From Pseudomonadota bacterium (lineage in GTDB: Bacteria; Myxococcota_A; UBA796; SXON01), in the NCBI GenBank assembly GCA_030685065.1, contig JAUXQH010000002.1:1-32304 (forward strand): a DNA stretch of 32,304 nucleotides, read 5' to 3'. The position numbers and the translations under genes are program-made. The notes below the pieces were generated by a model. It was not told where the DNA came from. It searched no databases and was given only the letters and a program-made list of their open reading frames with translations. How positions within the stretch are numbered: position 1 is the first letter of the stretch; each line of letters starts with the position of its first letter. Shown piece by piece: positions 1 to 7,902 of this stretch.

Positions 1-15
1 GTCCTCGACGAACGC

Positions 16-36
16 AAAAAACGGCGCGCGCGCCGT
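16..36 (-). terminator. Intrinsic terminator on the minus strand
   Basis: Bases 21-36 form a perfect 16-base GC-rich palindrome, and on the minus strand it is followed directly by a run of T (the A run at 16-21). A GC hairpin plus U tract is the classic rho-independent terminator. It lies about 130 bases past the stop of the DUF4920 gene, so it probably ends that transcript. It is the only run of six A or T I noticed in the window, which makes it stand out in this GC-rich DNA. Confidence 0.6.
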
Positions 37-164
37 CGCAACCCGTGGCATCCTCGCCGCCCAATCGCCCAATGCCGAAGCTCAAACCCGACGGACGCCG
101 ACCCCGGAGCGGGCAATCGACCCGGCGTGGCGCGGCGGCCCCCGCCTCCTCGCGACGGGTACGA

Positions 165-668
165 CTACCCCTCCACGAACTTGACCCCCGCCACGTCGAT
201 CGCGAAGGTCTTCTGCGGGCCGACGATCGCGGAGGGGTCCCGCCCCGCGTCCTCGGCGTAGTGGCGCGCCTCCTCCTCCGGAAGCTCGACCACCCCGAAG
301 GTGCCCTTGATGTGGACCTTCTTCCCGCCCGCGTCCTTCGGGAGGAAGATCTTGTAGTCCTTGTCCTTCACCATCACGTTCACCGCGGGGTCGGCGGTGG
401 CGATGGTGTGCCAGCACCCTTTCTTCTGGCAGACCTCCTTGACCACGCCCTCGGCCACCACGTCCTTGCCGTCCCACGCCGTCGGGTTGGCGACCAATTG
501 GTCGATCGGCACGATGTCCGTGACGGTGAACGCCTCCCCCAGCGCGACATGCCACTCGGCCGGCGCGGAGGGCGCGGCGGCGGGAGCGGGAGCGGCGGCA
601 ACGGGAGGGGCGGGGGCAGGCGCCAGGGGGGCGGCGGGCGAGCAGGCGAACAAGAGGGTGAGCAACAT
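165..668 (-). CDS. DUF4920 family lipoprotein
   Basis: A 167-residue lipoprotein. It begins MLLTLLFAC, so the predicted lipidated cysteine is residue 9. A Pro/Ala-rich linker (residues 11-37) follows, then a single domain from about 40 to the end. The segment EVCQKKGCWH (Cys80, Cys85, Trp86, His87) is the hallmark of the DUF4920 family, small OB-fold-like periplasmic proteins of unknown function. The two cysteines could bind metal or form a disulfide; that is inference. The start is fixed: an in-frame TAG lies at 678-680, four codons upstream, with no other start codon between. It is divergent from the Cdd1-like gene, 72 bases away, so both probably share one promoter region. An intrinsic terminator lies downstream. 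Confidence 0.85.
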   Translation of the reverse strand: MLLTLLFACSPAAPLAPAPAPPVAAAPAPAAAPSAPAEWHVALGEAFTVTDIVPIDQLVANPTAWDGKDVVAEGVVKEVCQKKGCWHTIATADPAVNVMVKDKDYKIFLPKDAGGKKVHIKGTFGVVELPEEEARHYAEDAGRDPSAIVGPQKTFAIDVAGVKFVEG

Positions 669-740
669 GGGGGCCGCCTATCCGCTCGCTCGGCGCTCGG
701 CCTCGTGGACAGGCGTTCAGTGTCAAGATAGGGGCGGGGG

Positions 741-1052
741 ATGCCCCCCATCGGCCCCGAGCATCGCGCCGCCCTCGCCGCGCTCCGCACCCTCCCCTCG
801 ATTGGCCCGAGCCTCGCGCAGGACCTGTGGAGCCTCGGCTTCCGCGCCCCGGCGGACCTCGTGGGCGCCGACCCCATGGAGATGTATCGCCGCCTCGAGG
901 CGATCTCGGGCGGCGGTCAGGACCCGTGTGTGCTCGACTCCTTTCGGTGCGCGGTCTACGCGGCGAGCACGCCCGACCCCGACCCGGAGCAGCTCAAGTG
1001 GTGGACATGGTCGCGGGCGCGGCTCGCGGGGGAGCTCCCGGGGCACCGGTGA
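741..1052 (+). CDS. Cdd1-like helix-hairpin-helix protein
   Basis: A 103-residue protein matching the 'pathogenicity locus' Cdd1 family. Residues 16-34 (RTLPSIGPSLAQDLWSLGF) form a helix-hairpin-helix, a fold that usually binds DNA backbone non-specifically. The motif GGQDPCVLDSFRCAVY (Cys63, Cys70) and the tail motif LKWWTW are typical of the family. The length is normal. Function is unknown despite the name, which reflects an old locus association and is not evidence of virulence. The ATG follows a G-rich stretch that could serve as ribosome binding site. It converges with the kinase gene, whose stop lies 13 bases beyond its own. Confidence 0.85.
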   Translation: MPPIGPEHRAALAALRTLPSIGPSLAQDLWSLGFRAPADLVGADPMEMYRRLEAISGGGQDPCVLDSFRCAVYAASTPDPDPEQLKWWTWSRARLAGELPGHR

Positions 1053-1064
1053 CCGCCCGAGCTC

Positions 1065-2447
1065 CTACGGGCAGCCCTCAGGCCAGCGGCGGAGCTGGTG
1101 GATCTGCAGCGCGTCGAGCTCCAGGCGATAGGCGACCCCCTTCGGCGTCGCGACCTGCACCGTCGCGGAGCAATCGAGGTTGAGCGTTCCGTGAGAGAGC
1201 AGTACGCGCAGGCGCCCGCTGCTGGGGAGGTCAACGTCGGTCGAGGGGAGCATCAGCGTGTAGTTGACGAGCTGGGCGGCGCACCACTCCGCGAAACACT
1301 CGGGGCGCTCCCAGCGCACCTCGAGCCACTGGACCGTGCGCGAGCTCCCGATGGCGAAGCTCGGATCGTCGCCGAAGGGGCCCTGGGCGCGGAGGAGGGA
1401 GGAGCGCCACCGGGGCACGTGGGGCGCGCGCGCGCGGAGCGGCTCCACGCCATCCGATACGCCCGCGGGGCCGCCGAGGCGCTCGGGCGCGTTCCACGTG
1501 CGGCTCTCGGGGAACCAGGGGACGGTGTTCGCGAGCGGGTCGTACGGAACGAGGGTCCTCCGGGAGCGGTGCCCGGGAAACGGCGGCGCGAGGCTGCCGG
1601 CGGGCAGCGTGGGCGCGTTCGGCGGGGAGACGAGGGCAAGGCGCTGAACGACCTCGGCGGCGGTGAGGCGCCGCGCCGGGTCTCGGAGCGTCATGTCGCG
1701 GATGAGCGAGCGGAGGCCCTCGGGCTGGTCCGCCGGCAGGTCGAGGAACTCGGTCTGCGCCTTCTCGCTGAGGACGCGGACCATCTGCTGCTGGAAGCTC
1801 CCCGCGTGCATCGGGTAGGCCTGGCGCCCCAGGAGCAGCTCCCAGAACACGACGCCGGTGGAGTACACGTCCCAGCGCATCGGGTCCAGCGTGGCGGGCG
1901 CGAGCCACTCGGGCGGGACGTACGCGATCGATCCGCAGGCCTGGCCCACGGTCGTGAGGTTGAGCCCGTCCGACTCCGTCGCGATGCCAAAGTCGACGAT
2001 CTTCACGATGCCGTCGGCTTGGAGGATCAGGTTGGCGGGCTTGATGTCCCGGTGCCGAACGCCGCGCGCGTGCAGGTAGGCCAGCGCCTCGGCCACCTGG
2101 CGCAGGAGCGGCAGCGCGCCGTCGGGCTCGATGGGGCCGGCGTGCAGCCGACGCTCGAGGTCCATCCCGTCGACGAACTCCATCTCGAGGTAGGGCGTGG
2201 GCCCGTCCATCCGGATGTTCCGCACCTTCACGATGCCCGGGTGGTCGAGCGAGAACAGGATCTCCGCCTCGCGGACGAACCGCGCCTTCGCGGTCTCGGA
2301 GCACCGGAGACTCGGGTCGAGCACCTTCACCGCCGCCAGGATCCGGGCGGCGTTGCGGTTGTGGCACCGGTAGACCGAGCCCATCCCCCCCGCGCCGAGC
2401 GGAGCGTCGACGATCCAGACGTCGATTTCCTCACCCTTCTGCATCAT
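1065..2447 (-). CDS. Eukaryotic-type Ser/Thr protein kinase with C-terminal PilZ-like region
   Basis: A 460-residue protein if started at the ATG at 2447. An upstream ATG at 2600 would add 51 Pro/Ala-rich residues that look non-coding. The kinase domain covers about residues 8-275: glycine loop GAGGMGSVY (18-26), catalytic Lys41, Glu60, HRDIKPAN with Asp134 and Asn139, and DFG at 152-154. All catalytic residues are present, so it should phosphorylate Ser/Thr. There is no transmembrane helix or PASTA repeat, so it is probably cytoplasmic. After a Pro-rich linker, the last ~100 residues resemble the beta-barrel of myxobacterial PilZ-like domains but lack the RxxxR and (D/N)xSxxG residues for c-di-GMP. 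That assignment is tentative. The upstream 2448-2632 region probably carries its promoter. Confidence 0.9.
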   Translation of the reverse strand: MMQKGEEIDVWIVDAPLGAGGMGSVYRCHNRNAARILAAVKVLDPSLRCSETAKARFVREAEILFSLDHPGIVKVRNIRMDGPTPYLEMEFVDGMDLERRLHAGPIEPDGALPLLRQVAEALAYLHARGVRHRDIKPANLILQADGIVKIVDFGIATESDGLNLTTVGQACGSIAYVPPEWLAPATLDPMRWDVYSTGVVFWELLLGRQAYPMHAGSFQQQMVRVLSEKAQTEFLDLPADQPEGLRSLIRDMTLRDPARRLTAAEVVQRLALVSPPNAPTLPAGSLAPPFPGHRSRRTLVPYDPLANTVPWFPESRTWNAPERLGGPAGVSDGVEPLRARAPHVPRWRSSLLRAQGPFGDDPSFAIGSSRTVQWLEVRWERPECFAEWCAAQLVNYTLMLPSTDVDLPSSGRLRVLLSHGTLNLDCSATVQVATPKGVAYRLELDALQIHQLRRWPEGCP

Positions 2448-2632
2448 GCCGCGGTCGGCGCCCCCGGCGCGCGCAGCCACGCCCGCCGTGGATCGTGGGG
2501 GCGCGGGCTGCGCGGGAGCGGGGAGCAGCGGGGGGGCGCCCGACGGGGAGGCGCGGCGAGCAAAATCACGGAATAACCGGCATTGCAAGCTACTAAGCAC
2601 CGACAGTCACGAAAGGTCGGCGCGCCGGGGAG

Positions 2633-2785
2633 TCACCCGGCGAGCGAGGGCAGGAGAGACGGCACAGGCTCGTTACCCGGCGTAGGCCAGAACACCGCCC
2701 CCGCGGGCAACGGCTCGGATGCATCGGTCAGTGCCCGCACGTCCGGCGCCACGTCCGCGTCGAACGCCCCCACGATCTCCCTCAT
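2633..2785 (-). CDS. Small 50-residue hypothetical protein, coupled to the hydrolase gene
   Basis: The ATG at 2785 overlaps the TGA stop of the upstream hydrolase gene (ATGA, 4 bases). A GGAG lies about five bases before it. The frame runs 50 codons to a TGA at 2633, and most third positions are G or C, as in the neighbouring real genes. The peptide starts MREIVGAFDADVAPDVRALT and ends LLPSLAG, is acidic and Pro-rich, and has no signal peptide or membrane helix. I recognise no family. The coupling suggests a partner of the hydrolase, but it could also be a chance open frame; conservation in relatives would decide. Confidence 0.4.
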   Translation of the reverse strand: MREIVGAFDADVAPDVRALTDASEPLPAGAVFWPTPGNEPVPSLLPSLAG

Positions 2786-3897
2786 CGCTGCTCCGTCCAT
2801 CGCCACCGCGCCTCCGCCGGGTCGGGGAGCCAGGCCTCCGCCTGCTCCTCTCCCCTCACCCACTGCAGGAACGCGGTGGTGGCGGTGGCGATGATGGGGT
2901 GCGCCACGGTGGCCGAGAGGAAGGGCGGCGAGCACTCGTCGTACGTCGGCAGGATCGTGCAGGCGTCCGAGAAGGTGAAGTGGCCGGCGCCCTCGACCTC
3001 GCCGAGGAACCGCGGCGCCACCGCGAGGTCGGAATAGATCGGGGTGACCTGGCCCTCCATCGTCGTGATCGTGTCGAGGCTGCCGCCCATCACCATCATC
3101 GGCACCGCGATGTCCGCGAGCCCGCCCACCAGCACCTCGTAGCCGGCCGGCGCCATCGGAACGGCGGCCCAGACCCGCGGATCGCCAAGGTGGAGCAGGG
3201 TCTCGCCGGCCTCGGCCATGGCGCCCGCGAAGTCGTCGCAGAGCCACTCGTCCGAAGGGGTCGCGCACCACTCGGCCGAGGCCGCCGCGTCGAGCGTGGC
3301 GCCCGCGACCACGAGCGTGGTGTAGCCGCCGAAGGAGTGCCCCGCGATGGCGTATCCGGCGTCCGGATCCACACACCCCTCCAACAGGCCACCGGGCGCC
3401 GCGGCCACGTCGACCAGCCAGTCATAGGCCGCCACCGCGTCCACCGGGCGGCGCAGGGTCAGCTCGCCGCGCGAGCTGCTGTCGTCGAAGAGGGTGTTGC
3501 CGGGGTGATCCGGCGCGACGACCACCCAGCCGTGCGTGGCGAGGTGCTCGGTCAGGAAGATGGACTGGTAGCGAACCCCGCCGTTGCCGTGAGAGAACAC
3601 GAGCACCGGCCGCGGAGCCGAACAATCCGGCACCCCGTCCTCGCGCGCGGCGCCCTCGAGCAGGTCGTCGTAGCGATACGGATCCGTGTCCGCCTCGGAC
3701 GCAGGGAACCACACTTGTACGGTGTAGGCCAGGCCCTCTGGATCCGCCACGGTGGAGGCCCCGACGAAGCTGGCCTCTTCCGTGCCGGCGATGAACGGCC
3801 CCGGGGCATCGGGGGGGTAGAACGTGGGGTCCGCGCCCGTGTCGAGCCCCGCCCCGGTGTCCTCCGGCATGGCACAAGCGAGCAGGATGTACACCAC
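2782..3897 (-). CDS. Alpha/beta-hydrolase lipoprotein (PAF acetylhydrolase-like)
   Basis: A 371-residue protein from the GTG at 3897, chosen because GGGAGG lies just upstream and the product then opens with a short lipobox signal (VVYILLAC, Cys8). The hydrolase core shows the oxyanion segment FSHGNGG (101-107), the nucleophile elbow GHSFGG with Ser188, a likely Asp in MGGSLD and a likely His in GAGHF. This order fits the platelet-activating-factor acetylhydrolase / dienelactone hydrolase-like group of secreted esterases. The insertion after the nucleophile contains cysteine pairs (EWCATP, EWLCDD), which suggests disulfides in an exported protein. The substrate cannot be told from sequence. 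The gene for a 50-residue ORF overlaps its stop. Confidence 0.85.
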   Translation of the reverse strand: MVYILLACAMPEDTGAGLDTGADPTFYPPDAPGPFIAGTEEASFVGASTVADPEGLAYTVQVWFPASEADTDPYRYDDLLEGAAREDGVPDCSAPRPVLVFSHGNGGVRYQSIFLTEHLATHGWVVVAPDHPGNTLFDDSSSRGELTLRRPVDAVAAYDWLVDVAAAPGGLLEGCVDPDAGYAIAGHSFGGYTTLVVAGATLDAAASAEWCATPSDEWLCDDFAGAMAEAGETLLHLGDPRVWAAVPMAPAGYEVLVGGLADIAVPMMVMGGSLDTITTMEGQVTPIYSDLAVAPRFLGEVEGAGHFTFSDACTILPTYDECSPPFLSATVAHPIIATATTAFLQWVRGEEQAEAWLPDPAEARWRWTEQR

Positions 3898-4020
3898 GGG
3901 GCCTCCCGCCCAGCGTTGGGCGCGCACGTCAATAACCTGCGCATTCGGACGCCACGGGCCCCGTGCGCGAGGCGAAGCCCGTTCGCCACAGGATAGGCGG
4001 GCGGCCACCCGGAGCCTCCC

Positions 4021-4770
4021 GTGCGTCCCACGACCATCGACGGCGTGCTCCTCGAGCTCGACCGACAGGTCGCCGTCGCCCGCGCGGCCCGATCTCCCCT
4101 CGGGTATTTTCCCGCGCTCTACCGCAGGGTCACCCGCCGCATCCAGGTCGGCATCGCCCAGCGCGAGTTCGAGGACAACGAGCGCATGGAGCGGATGGAC
4201 GTGATCTTCGCCAACCGGTACCTCGACGCGTGCGCCGATCGCGAGGGGGGCCGGGAGACCACCGACGCGTGGAAGGTGTCGTTCAAGGCGGCGAACACCT
4301 GGTCACCCATCGTGCTGCAACACCTGCTCCTGGGCATGAACGCGCACATCAACCTCGACCTCGGCGTCGCCGCCGTCCAGGCCGCACCCGGTCAGGCGCT
4401 GCCGTCCTTCGAGAAGGACTTCAATCAGATCAACGCGATCCTGGGCTCTCTCCTCGAGTCCGTGAAGTCCGACCTCGAGGCGATCTGGCCCCTCCTCGGC
4501 ACCCTCGACCACGCCATCGGCAGCACCGAGGATGTCATCGCCAACTTCTCCATGGCCCGGGCGCGGGGCGAGGCCTGGGCGTTTGCCGAGCGGCTCGCGC
4601 AGCTCCCGGCCGACCAGCACCCCGCCGCCATCGCGCGGCGCGACGCGCAGGTCGCCACCTTCGGGCGGTGCTTGTGGCGGCCCGGTTGGCTGATCCAAGC
4701 GCCGATGTTGCTCTTGCGCGTGTCGGAGGGCGGCACGGTGCAGACCAAGATCGATCATCTCGCGAGCTGA
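4021..4770 (+). CDS. DUF5995 family protein
   Basis: A 249-residue protein that fits the DUF5995 family over its full length. Diagnostic stretches are LGYFPALYRRVT near the N terminus, RMERMDVIFANRYLDA, and the best conserved one, PIVLQHLLLGMNAHINLDLG (about residues 100-119), whose His and Asn residues could bind a metal. The family is mostly alpha-helical and uncharacterised; I infer no function. There is no signal peptide, so it should be cytoplasmic. The start is a GTG with GGAG seven bases upstream. It is convergent with the CotH-like gene, stop to stop, with only eight bases between them. Confidence 0.85.
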   Translation: MRPTTIDGVLLELDRQVAVARAARSPLGYFPALYRRVTRRIQVGIAQREFEDNERMERMDVIFANRYLDACADREGGRETTDAWKVSFKAANTWSPIVLQHLLLGMNAHINLDLGVAAVQAAPGQALPSFEKDFNQINAILGSLLESVKSDLEAIWPLLGTLDHAIGSTEDVIANFSMARARGEAWAFAERLAQLPADQHPAAIARRDAQVATFGRCLWRPGWLIQAPMLLLRVSEGGTVQTKIDHLAS

Positions 4771-4778
4771 GGGCGTGC

Positions 4779-6026
4779 CTACGGCGCGTCGAGCTCCTCC
4801 CGCACCTTTCCCGGCCGCGTCGCGAGGAACTCGAGCACGTCGCCCGTGCTGCACGGGATCTCCGCGCGCACGTCGCCCTGGCAGTCCGCCGCGAGCGCCT
4901 CGGTGGTTCGCTCGGCGTACCCGAGCAGATCGGCCTGCATCCACGCGGCGAGCACGTCCTCGACCCGCGCGTAGAGGCGCGCCCGGCACGCGGGCGTGTC
5001 GCCGCACCGTTCGAGGAGCTCCCCCTGCCAACCCGCGTCGAGCGGCACGTTGACATCGGTGAAGGCCTGGTCCTGCCCCCAGGGGATGAAGTGCCAACGG
5101 TCGGCCTCGGGCGCGTGGTAGAGCAGGTAGTTGTTGGCCGCGCGCGCGTAGGCGTCCCAATTGCCCGAGACCAGGTCGATCGCCAGGGCGGTGAGCAGCG
5201 TGTCCAGGTCGAAGCGGTCCTCGAGCACCGCCAGCAGCGTGTCGGGCGTGCTCTCCTCCAGCGCGTCGATGAGGGCCTCGATGTCGGCGGGCGCCTCGGG
5301 CACCCCCGCTTCCTGCAGCGCGAACGCCCCGTGTCCGTGATGGAGATCGGCGCCGTAGCCGCCCTCGTACAGGTTTCCCTCGTCGTCCTTGTTCCAATGA
5401 CGGTCGATGAACTGTTGGTCCATGCTCTGGACCAATCCGTACAGCCCGTAGGTCCGTGCGTTGATGGTGAGGCGCACATAGCCGTGGCGCGGTGCGGGCA
5501 CGCCCAGGGTCCGGTACAGATGATAGGAAATGTGCTCCTTCACCATCGACTTGTCCTGGACCATGTTGTTCAACGTCAGGCGTCTCAGGCCGAAGAAACG
5601 CTGGTTTGGCCGCCACTCGTGTACGTCGATCTTGAGGGATGGCTTCTCGGCGAAGGTGCGGAGCGTGCGGTTGCCCTTGAGCCGCACGCCGACGCTCCAG
5701 CTGTGGTCGCGGTAGGCGAGCGTGCCCGCGACGTCGGTCCCGGGGTCGGCCTCGAGCAGCGCCATGTCCGACGGCGAGAGAGTGAGGCGAAAGTCGTGAA
5801 TGCTCCCTTCTTCCCACAGGAACTCCGAGAGCGCCGGGTCCTCGTCGGGCCCCGGCGCGCCGTCCTCGTACGGCTTCAGCGCGGCCTCGGGGTGGGGCTG
5901 AGCCCCGAGGAAGCGCGGCCGGGGGGCGTCTCCGGCCGACTCCACCCCCCGCACGGCATCACCGCTCACATCCCCCGTGTCCGGACCTGATTCGCACCCC
6001 ACAATCAGCATCCAGAGCAGCGACAC
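4779..6026 (-). CDS. CotH kinase-family lipoprotein
   Basis: About 415 residues from the GTG at 6026, which has GGGG six bases upstream and gives a short lipoprotein signal VSLLWMLIVGC. A GTG at 6038 is an alternative. The mature protein has an Asp-rich spacer, then the CotH domain: GVRLKGNRTLRTF and KPSLKIDV hold the lysines that in Bacillus CotH bind ATP, and FIPWGQDQAFTD corresponds to the metal-binding Asp motif. CotH proteins are atypical secreted kinases or spore/coat structural proteins; many environmental members are surface proteins of unknown substrate. Cysteine pairs near the C terminus suggest disulfides. It lies 118 bases downstream of the SH3-like gene on the same strand and may be co-transcribed with it. 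Confidence 0.85.
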   Translation of the reverse strand: MSLLWMLIVGCESGPDTGDVSGDAVRGVESAGDAPRPRFLGAQPHPEAALKPYEDGAPGPDEDPALSEFLWEEGSIHDFRLTLSPSDMALLEADPGTDVAGTLAYRDHSWSVGVRLKGNRTLRTFAEKPSLKIDVHEWRPNQRFFGLRRLTLNNMVQDKSMVKEHISYHLYRTLGVPAPRHGYVRLTINARTYGLYGLVQSMDQQFIDRHWNKDDEGNLYEGGYGADLHHGHGAFALQEAGVPEAPADIEALIDALEESTPDTLLAVLEDRFDLDTLLTALAIDLVSGNWDAYARAANNYLLYHAPEADRWHFIPWGQDQAFTDVNVPLDAGWQGELLERCGDTPACRARLYARVEDVLAAWMQADLLGYAERTTEALAADCQGDVRAEIPCSTGDVLEFLATRPGKVREELDAP

Positions 6027-6144
6027 GGTCGACCCCACGGTATGCTCGAGGTTTGTTCGAAGGCTGGCTCGACTGAACCTATAGCCGAGGTGGTACGCCG
6101 AGTGTAATCTTCCATCGCCCGGGGTCGTGGGCGACGCCACCCGT

Positions 6145-6852
6145 TCAGCTGCAGGAGAACGTGCCCTCGAGCAGCGCGCAGGTGCGGTCGGTCTGGGCCA
6201 CCACCTCGCCGTCCTCGCCGCGCTCCTCCTCGTGCAAGACGACCATGCCCGGCGCCTCGAAGCGGACCTCGGCGCTCGACCCGTAGCCGCCGTCCGCCCA
6301 CTCCACGATGCCGATCGCCTCGCGCAGATTGCCGTCCTGGTAGGACAGCCACGATGTCGGGTACGACCCGCAGCTGTCCTGCCCGAGCGCCACCCGCAGG
6401 AGCGGCACCCCCGCCTGCTCGGCGGACACGATGGACCACTCGCCCAGGTACGGGTCCTCCCAGGGCACGATCGTCAGCCGCTCGACCTGGGTTCCCTCGC
6501 GCAGCCAGGTCACGCTCTGGCCGTTCGCCTCCTTGGCCACCACGATGCGCTCCTCCACCCCGTCCGCGTCGAGATCGGCGATGCGCCCCATGGTCGAGAG
6601 GAGCTCGCGCGCCACGACTCCGCGGGTGGCGCCGATCGTCACCTCGACCCGGTCGTCGAGCTGCTCGACGACCCTCACCCGCGTGCCCGCGGCCAGCCGG
6701 CGGATCACGGGCGCGTCCGGCGCGAGGCTGGCGCGAACGTTGACCAGCGCCCCGGCGGTCCACGCGACGGTGCCCTCGGGCAGCTCATGGTAGTGCGACA
6801 GGTCGTGGACGGTGGCGGCGGAAGCGAGCGAGGCGAGGAGGAGAGGGAGCAT
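6145..6852 (-). CDS. Secreted protein with bacterial SH3-like domain
   Basis: A 235-residue protein from the ATG at 6852, chosen because it follows GAGG at good spacing and opens with a signal peptide (MLPLLLASLASAA). An upstream ATG at 6873 would add seven residues before the signal and fits worse. Residues 34-86 look like a bacterial SH3 domain (ALVNVRASLAPDAPVIRRLA and VVARELL), usually a peptidoglycan or peptide-binding module. After it, GRIADLDADGVEERIVV resembles an FG-GAP-type Asp-rich turn. The rest is unassigned beta-rich sequence with Cys residues near the C terminus. It is probably periplasmic. It is divergent from the TauE/SafE-like gene, with a possible sigma-54 type promoter just upstream. 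Confidence 0.75.
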   Translation of the reverse strand: MLPLLLASLASAATVHDLSHYHELPEGTVAWTAGALVNVRASLAPDAPVIRRLAAGTRVRVVEQLDDRVEVTIGATRGVVARELLSTMGRIADLDADGVEERIVVAKEANGQSVTWLREGTQVERLTIVPWEDPYLGEWSIVSAEQAGVPLLRVALGQDSCGSYPTSWLSYQDGNLREAIGIVEWADGGYGSSAEVRFEAPGMVVLHEEERGEDGEVVAQTDRTCALLEGTFSCS

Positions 6853-6873
6853 GTGGACCTCGCCCTCCAGCAT

Positions 6874-6889
6874 TGCATCGCGCGTGCCA
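6874..6889 (-). promoter_or_regulatory. Possible -24/-12 (sigma-54) promoter
   Basis: On the minus strand TGGCAC (6889-6884), five bases, then ATGCA (6878-6874). The GG and GC pairs are exactly ten bases apart, as required for sigma-54 promoters, and only one base differs from the TTGCW consensus. A start about 12 bases on would give a leader of roughly ten bases for the SH3-like gene, which is short but includes its GAGG. A chance match in GC-rich DNA is possible. Confidence 0.3.
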
Positions 6890-7081
6890 CACCCAACAAT
6901 GCCCGTGCTTCCTCGATCGTGAGGGGACGCACGCCGCGGGGCCTCCCCCCGCGACCGTGGCGGGTAGCGTCGATTCTATCGCTCGTAGATCGCCCCTTCG
7001 GCCTCCCTCCTTCGCCCGCGGCGGACCCGGGTGGAGGCGACGCGACGCGCGACGCACTACGGGGGCGGCGACGGAGACTGC

Positions 7082-7858
7082 ATGACCGAAGCGCTGCCGC
7101 CGTACCTGGCCGGGCTCGCCTGCGCCGCGGCGTTCCTGGCCGGCCTGGTCGACGCGGTCGCGGGCGGCGGCGGCCTCATCCAGCTCCCGGCCCTGTTCGT
7201 GCTGTTCCCGGACGCCGCCGTGCCCGCGCTCCTCGGCACCAACAAGGTGGCGAGCATCTCCGGGACTGCGGCCGCGCTCCTCCGGTACGCGCGAAACCGG
7301 GTGCCGATCCCGTGGACCACCGTGGGCCCGGCCGCCATCGCGGCGTTCGCGGGGAGCTTTGGCGGCGCCCGCCTGGCCACGCACCTCCCGAAGGAGTGGA
7401 TGCGCCCCGTGGTGGTCGTCCTGTTCGCCGGGGTGGCGGTGTTCACGTTCCTCCGGAAGGACTTCGGCGCCCTCGCGCGCGATCCCCACCCCGCCTCGTG
7501 GCCGGCCGCCATCGTGATGGGAGCCGTGCTCGGCGCCTACGACGGCTTCTTCGGACCCGGCACCGGCACCTTCCTGCTCTTCGGCTTCATCGGCCTGCTC
7601 GGCCTCGACTTCCTCGGCGCCTCCGCGTCGTCGAAGGTCGTCAATGTCGCGACCAACCTCGCCGCCATCCTGGCGTTCGGGGTGGCGGGCCACATCTGGT
7701 GGGCGCTCGCGCTGCCCATGGCGGTCTGCAACATCGCGGGCTCGCAGGTGGGGAGCCGCCTGGCCCTGGCCAACGGCGCGCCGTTCGTACGGCGGCTGTT
7801 CCTCGGCGTGGTGCTGCTGATGCTGGGGCGCATGACCTGGGAGGTGATCGGAGGCTGA
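7082..7858 (+). CDS. TauE/SafE (TSUP) family membrane permease
   Basis: A 258-residue multi-pass inner-membrane protein from the ATG at 7082, with GGAG upstream. Hydrophobic helices fill most of the length. The two half-repeats each show the family's glycine-rich motif: AGGGGLIQLP at 28-36 and GFFGPGTGTF at 155-164. The conserved LGTNKVAS and ASASSKVVNVATN segments also match. TSUP proteins move small anions such as sulfite, sulfoacetate or other organosulfur compounds; the substrate here cannot be inferred because no sulfur-metabolism gene is nearby. Length is typical. It is the first of a plus-strand run, 44 bases before the cysteine-rich gene. Confidence 0.9.
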   Translation: MTEALPPYLAGLACAAAFLAGLVDAVAGGGGLIQLPALFVLFPDAAVPALLGTNKVASISGTAAALLRYARNRVPIPWTTVGPAAIAAFAGSFGGARLATHLPKEWMRPVVVVLFAGVAVFTFLRKDFGALARDPHPASWPAAIVMGAVLGAYDGFFGPGTGTFLLFGFIGLLGLDFLGASASSKVVNVATNLAAILAFGVAGHIWWALALPMAVCNIAGSQVGSRLALANGAPFVRRLFLGVVLLMLGRMTWEVIGG

Positions 7859-7902
7859 TACAACCGGCTTTTACCTGGGGCGGCGGTGCGTAGGTAGTCC
7901 CC

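Noticed and set aside
3963..5990. A 675-codon plus-strand frame across the DUF5995 and CotH genes
   Set aside because: It crosses two convincing genes on opposite strands, and its translation is low-complexity Arg-rich sequence.
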